Source: Methanobacteriota archaeon (GTDB lineage Archaea; JACRDV01). From it: 8,929 nucleotides of DNA. The notes beneath the pieces are model-generated. The model worked only from the letters and a program-made list of their open reading frames with translations, was not told where the DNA came from and ran no database searches. The stretch is taken from assembly GCA_024860865.1 (NCBI GenBank), contig JACRDV010000128.1, positions 1 to 8,929 of the forward strand. Direction: 5' to 3'. Of this stretch, positions 5,508 through 8,929 are shown one piece after another. The position numbers were made by a program, and so were the translations under genes. The number at the start of each line of letters is the position of its first letter. Positions within the stretch are counted from its first letter, which is position 1.

Positions 5508-5891
5508 ATGCTTCCTGAAACATTGCCAATTGATAAAGAAGACCAAATTATGAGAAACATTACTAATTTAACAAAAACTCAGCTTCGCATACTTGAAAGT
5601 CATTTCGTTTTTACCATGGAAAATGGCCCACCGAGAACGGATAAAGACTGGGCTAAAATTGCAGAGCGTGCAGGAATTTCAAGTAAAAACCTGAAGTTTA
5701 AAGCGAATGCTGCACGAAATCGCTTTACTCGAGCAAAAAAGAACCTCGAAATGTGTTTTAATACAATTGTTTTAGCAAGTGCATTTAACATCTGTAACCC
5801 CCAGATGGATCTACAATCTGCTGTAGATCGATTGCTAAAAGAAATACCTTCATTTGAAAATAAATTGCTGGGGTTTATGGATAAAAAGTGA
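5508..5891 (+). CDS. Small helix-turn-helix-like protein, function unknown
   Basis: This 127-residue protein is mostly helical. The region LTKTQLRILESHFVF near 21-35, then DWAKIAERAGISSKNLKFKANAARNRFTRAKKNL near 47-80, looks like a DNA-binding fold: a helix, a turn at AGISS, and a long basic recognition-like helix. The C-terminal part, near 81-127, is less basic and may mediate oligomerisation. I do not recognise the family. I chose the ATG at 5508, preceded by GAAGGA at an ordinary distance; a GTG at 5490 is in frame but its upstream sequence is CCACTCCCC, with no ribosome binding site. The gene is divergent from the winged-helix gene and shares with it a 270-bp region full of symmetrical elements. 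It may be one of the two regulators acting there, or a target. A T-rich stretch follows its stop directly. Confidence 0.7.
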   Translation: MLPETLPIDKEDQIMRNITNLTKTQLRILESHFVFTMENGPPRTDKDWAKIAERAGISSKNLKFKANAARNRFTRAKKNLEMCFNTIVLASAFNICNPQMDLQSAVDRLLKEIPSFENKLLGFMDKK

Positions 5892-5898
5892 ATATAAT

Positions 5899-5910
5899 CT
5901 TTTTCGTTTT
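5899..5910 (+). terminator. Possible T-tract terminator after the helix-turn-helix-like gene
   Basis: CTTTTTCGTTTT follows the stop codon at 5889-5891 by 7 bases. Archaeal RNA polymerases can terminate at such T-runs without a hairpin. The neighbourhood is AT-rich, so the signal is weak. Confidence 0.4.
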
Positions 5911-5925
5911 CTATGATAAGTTAAA

Positions 5926-5974
5926 AAAATAAATGAAATTTTTTAATTTATTTTCTGAACATATTCATTTATTT
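5926..5974. repeat. AT-rich inverted repeats upstream of ubiX
   Basis: AAATAAATGAA at 5927-5937 is the exact reverse complement of TTCATTTATTT at 5964-5974, an 11-bp arm with a 26-base loop. A second, nested pairing is AAAATAAAT (5926-5934) with ATTTATTTT (5946-5954). The two pairings share the left arm, so they are alternatives. They could help end the upstream transcript or bind a regulator just upstream of the ubiX TATA box, but base composition makes chance matches fairly likely. Confidence 0.35.
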
Positions 5975-5990
5975 CTTGTTTCAGCTTAAC

Positions 5991-5998
5991 TATATAAA
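5991..5998 (+). promoter_or_regulatory. TATA box of the ubiX-ubiD-aconitase X unit
   Basis: TATATAAA lies 30 bases before the ATG at 6029, so transcription should begin near 6020 and give a leader of about 8 bases or less. GAGG at 6022-6025 is too near the ATG to be an effective ribosome binding site, in keeping with near-leaderless translation of the first gene. It is the clearest TATA box in the window. Confidence 0.6.
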
Positions 5999-6028
5999 TT
6001 GGGTTCAATATTATCTTGGCTGAGGAAA

Positions 6029-6616
6029 ATGTCATTAATTGTTGCAATTACAGGAGCAAGTGGAGTTATTTATGGCATTCGATTACTTGAAGTCTTAAAC
6101 CAAAAGAGAATTGAAACTCATTTGATAGTTTCTAATATAGCTTCAAAATTAATCGAATATGAAACTGGAAAAACTATTTCTAAAATTAAAAAATTAGCAA
6201 GTAAAATTTACGATGTAAATGATCTGGCTGCTCTGCCTTCGACCGGCTCATTTAAAGTTGATGGAATGGTAATTATTCCCTGTAGTTTTAAAACATTATC
6301 TGCAATTGCACATGGTTATGCCGATAATTTAATTACAAGAGCAGCAGATGTTATGCTTAAACAAAGCAGGCCTCTAATTTTAGTTCCAAGAGAAACACCA
6401 TTAAATTTAATCCATTTAGAAAATCTTGTCCAAGCAAAAAAAGCCGGTGCAATTATTTTGCCAGCTATGCCAGCATTTTATTTCAGACCTAAGTCAATTG
6501 ATGCTATGGTCGATTTTATAGTTGGAAAAGTGCTTGAAATATTAAATATTCCACATGATCTTTATCAACCGTGGAGAGGAAAAATTGAGCATAAGGACAT
6601 TTCTCCGGGAGCTTGA
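6029..6616 (+). CDS. ubiX: UbiX-type flavin prenyltransferase
   Basis: This 195-residue flavoprotein joins a dimethylallyl group to FMN, making the prenylated FMN cofactor that UbiD-type decarboxylases need. It begins MSLIVAITGASGVIYGIRLLEVL, with the GASG flavin-binding loop, and has PSTGSFKVDGMVIIPCSFKTLSAIAHGYADNLITRAADV near 70-108. The residues known from the Pseudomonas UbiX active site line up with constant spacing: Arg104, Lys111, Arg121, Glu122 and Tyr151. Lys167 stands where that enzyme has Arg185, a mild change. I chose the ATG at 6029 because UbiX proteins start just before this strand and the TATA box fits; the TTG at 5999 would lie at the promoter itself. It is cytoplasmic, and its 3' end overlaps ubiD by 32 bp, so cofactor maker and user are co-translated. 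Confidence 0.95.
   Translation: MSLIVAITGASGVIYGIRLLEVLNQKRIETHLIVSNIASKLIEYETGKTISKIKKLASKIYDVNDLAALPSTGSFKVDGMVIIPCSFKTLSAIAHGYADNLITRAADVMLKQSRPLILVPRETPLNLIHLENLVQAKKAGAIILPAMPAFYFRPKSIDAMVDFIVGKVLEILNIPHDLYQPWRGKIEHKDISPGA
6573..6580 (+). promoter_or_regulatory. Ribosome binding site of the ubiD-family gene, inside ubiX
   Basis: GGAGAGGA lies 4 bases before the TTG at 6585. It favours that TTG over the in-frame ATG at 6555, which would add ten residues unlike any UbiD N-terminus and lacks a ribosome binding site. Confidence 0.7.
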
Positions 6617-7928
6617 AGCTCAGAATCAATTAATTAAAATTAAAAAGCAGGTTTCAACTGAATTTGAAATTTCTGCAGTTATGAAAAAGTTAGATGGCGG
6701 GTCGGCCGTATTTTTTGAGAATGTAGAAGGCTATTCTATCCCGATTGTAGGTGGAATATGCGGAACTCGTGATCGGATTGCCTTTAGCCTTAAAACAAAA
6801 TCATCTGAGCTTTTGCACAAGTTGCTGGATGCTGTCGAGCACAGAAACCCAGTTAGAATAGTTGAAAAAGCCCCAGCTCAAGAGATTATCGAGAAAGAAA
6901 TTGATTTGTTGAAACAATTACCAATTTTGACATATTGTGAGAAGGATGGTGGACCGTACATTACTGCTGGAATAGTGGTTGCTAAAGACCCTTTAACTGG
7001 AATTAGAAACGTTTCAATTCATAGGCTTATGGTAATAGGAAGAAATAAACTTGCGATTAGAATTGTGGAAGGAAGGCATTTAGATCAATATTACAAAATT
7101 GCTGAAGGTTTAAATAAACCACTTGAAGTTGGAATTGCTATTGGATTGCATCCAGTTCTTTTGATGGCATCATCGTCTTCGGTTCCATTATACGTTGATG
7201 AATTTGAAGTTGCAAGTGCATTAGCTGGAGAATCAATTGAGTTAGTTAAGTGCAAAACTGTTGATGTTGAAGTTCCTGCCCAAGCTGAAATTATTATTGA
7301 AGGAAAAATTTTGCCACATATTAGAGCAAAAGAAGGACCATTTGTTGATATTCTTGGTGCATACGATATTGTCAGAGAACAACCAGTAGTTGAAGTTACT
7401 TGCCTCACTCATCGAAATAACCCAATTTATCAATCAATTCTGCCAGGTGGTTACGAGCATATGCTATTGATGGGGCTACCACAAGAGCCTAGAATATTCA
7501 AAGTAGTACAAAATACAGTTCCTTCAATTCAAAATGTCTATCTCACGCCTGGTGGCTGCCATTGGCTCCATGGTGTAATTTCGATCAAAAAACGTACCGA
7601 GGGAGATGCTAAGAATGCAATAATCGCAGCACTAGCAGCGCACCCGAGTTTAAAGCATGTGATAATTGTCGATGATGATATCGACATTTTTAATTCACAG
7701 CAAGTTGAATATGCTATTGCTACTCGAGTACAAGCTGATCGGGATGTTGTGATAGTTACTAATGTGAGAGGATCAAGTTTAGATCCATCTGCAAATCAAG
7801 AGCAGGGTGCTTTGACGTCTAAAGTTGGAATTGATGCAACTAAAAGTTTGATGAAACAAAGAGAACTATTTGAATTAGCAAAAATTCCTAATGAAAATCA
7901 AATTGACCTTAAAAAATATTTGGAGTGA
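6585..7928 (+). CDS. UbiD-family decarboxylase, probable anhydromevalonate phosphate decarboxylase
   Basis: This 447-residue prenylated-FMN enzyme, counted from the TTG at 6585, has the usual family length. Visible motifs are DGGPYIT (121-127), NVSIHR (142-147), matching the NxGxYR that binds cofactor and metal, His165, the DEFEVASAL strand with Glu206 as likely metal ligand, and EGPFVD (250-255). By comparison with fungal Fdc1, Asn142, Arg147, His165, Glu250 and Asp255 match Asn168, Arg173, His191, Glu277 and Glu282, so the set is complete, with Asp in place of the last Glu. The family includes UbiD of quinone synthesis and the archaeal decarboxylase that turns trans-anhydromevalonate 5-phosphate into isopentenyl phosphate. 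The adjacent aconitase X gene makes that substrate in the archaeal mevalonate pathway, so I favour the latter role. Sequence alone would not exclude an aromatic acid decarboxylase. Confidence 0.9.
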   Translation: MSIRTFLRELEAQNQLIKIKKQVSTEFEISAVMKKLDGGSAVFFENVEGYSIPIVGGICGTRDRIAFSLKTKSSELLHKLLDAVEHRNPVRIVEKAPAQEIIEKEIDLLKQLPILTYCEKDGGPYITAGIVVAKDPLTGIRNVSIHRLMVIGRNKLAIRIVEGRHLDQYYKIAEGLNKPLEVGIAIGLHPVLLMASSSSVPLYVDEFEVASALAGESIELVKCKTVDVEVPAQAEIIIEGKILPHIRAKEGPFVDILGAYDIVREQPVVEVTCLTHRNNPIYQSILPGGYEHMLLMGLPQEPRIFKVVQNTVPSIQNVYLTPGGCHWLHGVISIKKRTEGDAKNAIIAALAAHPSLKHVIIVDDDIDIFNSQQVEYAIATRVQADRDVVIVTNVRGSSLDPSANQEQGALTSKVGIDATKSLMKQRELFELAKIPNENQIDLKKYLE

Positions 7929-7936
7929 AACAATTA

Positions 7937-8929
7937 TTGTATCTATCAAAAGAAGAAGAAAAAATTCTATCAGGTGAAGCAGGCGAAGTTTTTCAAAAAG
8001 CTATGGAAATTTTAGTTGCACTCGGAGAAATTTATCAAGCTGATAAATTAATTCCGATCAAAAGTACTCAAATTAGTGGTGTCAGTTATAAAACTATTAG
8101 TGATGCTGGCCTTGAATTTTTAGAAGAATTTGCTCAAAAAAATGCTCAAGCAAAAGTTTATTCAACTCTTAATCCAGCTGGTATGGATTTAGCTCGTTGG
8201 ACTGAATTAAAAATTCCAAAAAGTTTTGCAGAAAAACAACTTCGAATTATTAGAGCTTATGAAAAAATTGGAATAAAACCAACTTGCACATGCACACCAT
8301 ATCTAGTTGAAAATATTCCCGAGCTTAATGATCACATAGCTTGGGCAGAGTCTTCAGCCGTAGTATTTGCAAATTCAGTGCTTGGAGCAAGAACAAACAG
8401 AGAAGGGGGACCAAGTGCGCTTGCTGCTGCGATGATTGGCAAAACTCCTAATTATGGATACCATTTGGCCGAAAACAGACAAGGAACAATATTAGTGGAA
8501 ATGAAGGAAACAATTGACCCTGAGCAATCAATTGTAGGTGCAATTGGATATTTTGTTGGAGAAATGTGTATGGATCGAGTCCCTGTATTTACCGGTATGA
8601 AATACTTGACCTGGGACCATCATAAAGCATTAGGCGCTGCACTTGCAGCCGGGGGAGCTATTGCGCTTTACCATGTACTCGGTGAAACACCGGAAGCTAA
8701 ATTAGAGAAAAAAATCTTTAAAGAGAAACAAATCGAGCGAATTACAGTTAGTAAAGCTGAAATAGATAAAACATACGAAAAATTAACTTCTTCTAGACCA
8801 AAGAATATTGATCTAGTAGCAATCGGTTGTCCTCACTGCTCGGCAAAAGAACTAAGTGCTGTTGCAAACGAACTGAGGGGAAAGCGCGTGAAAACTCAAC
8901 TTTGGGTTTGCACTTCAAGAGCCATAAAA
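7937..8929 (+). CDS. Aconitase X, phosphomevalonate dehydratase large subunit (incomplete)
   Basis: The frame is open to the right edge, giving 331 residues without a stop; the family runs to roughly 400. It matches the aconitase X catalytic family: YLSKEEEKIL at the start, IPIKSTQISGVSYKTISDAGLEFL near 39-62, TCTCTPYL (Cys117, Cys119), then WAESSAVVFANSVLGARTNREGGPSALAAA near 136-165, and IGCPHCSAKEL with Cys298 and Cys301. Several of these cysteines are candidate ligands of the iron-sulphur cluster. In archaea this subunit, with a small DUF126 partner, dehydrates mevalonate 5-phosphate to trans-anhydromevalonate 5-phosphate, the substrate of the neighbouring decarboxylase. I chose the TTG at 7937: GGAGTGA lies 8 bases upstream, and relatives, as I recall, begin near MYLT. 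The in-frame GTG at 7925 overlaps the ubiD stop and is the alternative. A relative, cis-3-hydroxyproline dehydratase, is made less likely by the neighbours. Confidence 0.93.
   Translation, partial: MYLSKEEEKILSGEAGEVFQKAMEILVALGEIYQADKLIPIKSTQISGVSYKTISDAGLEFLEEFAQKNAQAKVYSTLNPAGMDLARWTELKIPKSFAEKQLRIIRAYEKIGIKPTCTCTPYLVENIPELNDHIAWAESSAVVFANSVLGARTNREGGPSALAAAMIGKTPNYGYHLAENRQGTILVEMKETIDPEQSIVGAIGYFVGEMCMDRVPVFTGMKYLTWDHHKALGAALAAGGAIALYHVLGETPEAKLEKKIFKEKQIERITVSKAEIDKTYEKLTSSRPKNIDLVAIGCPHCSAKELSAVANELRGKRVKTQLWVCTSRAIK

Noticed and set aside
5432-5518. Possible C/D box small RNA: TGATGA near 5454 and CTGA near 5433 and 5514
   Set aside because: The first C-box base does not fit, no convincing C' and D' boxes are present, and the stretch lies in the leader and start of a gene.
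7091-7433. Leftward open frames inside the ubiD-family gene
   Set aside because: They are Ser/Asn/Thr-rich shadows of a clearly real coding sequence on the other strand.

Overview
The window looks archaeal. It is AT-rich, several genes start with TTG behind GGAGG-like ribosome binding sites, at least one promoter has a TATA box placed for a near-leaderless mRNA, and the gene content is typical of archaea: an adenosine-specific kinase family protein, a COG1078-type HD phosphohydrolase, a split CcmF, and the UbiX / UbiD / aconitase X genes of the archaeal mevalonate route. The phylum cannot be fixed from this sequence. An uncultured Thermoproteota-type lineage is only a guess.

Layout. Positions 1-355 hold the decayed remains of a retropepsin-like aspartyl protease gene, cut by the left edge. 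A YjbQ/UPF0047 enzyme follows at 489-890. A leftward three-gene unit runs from 2804 to 932: the N-terminal half of CcmF, the C-terminal half of CcmF, and a small conserved-looking Cys/His protein. Divergent from it is an adenosine-specific kinase (2888-3370), followed by an HD-domain phosphohydrolase (3536-4726). Converging on the HD gene with a 4-bp gap is a leftward coiled-coil plus winged-helix protein (5237-4731). It is divergent from a small helix-turn-helix-like protein (5508-5891).

The roughly 270 bp between these two regulators holds the most unusual structure in the window. There is an array of AACWGTT heptamers spaced 11, 11, 18 and 11 bp. Beside it is a second, distinct dyad of paired CAGACAA / TTGTCTG boxes, each pair also 11 bp apart, centred almost exactly on a TATA-like box.

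From 6029 to the right edge is a tight unit of ubiX, ubiD and the aconitase X gene (incomplete at the edge). UbiX makes prenylated FMN. The UbiD-family enzyme uses it, most likely as anhydromevalonate phosphate decarboxylase. Aconitase X is the large subunit of phosphomevalonate dehydratase, which makes the substrate for that decarboxylase. Together they convert mevalonate 5-phosphate towards isopentenyl phosphate for archaeal membrane lipids. The small dehydratase subunit would be expected just beyond the right edge.
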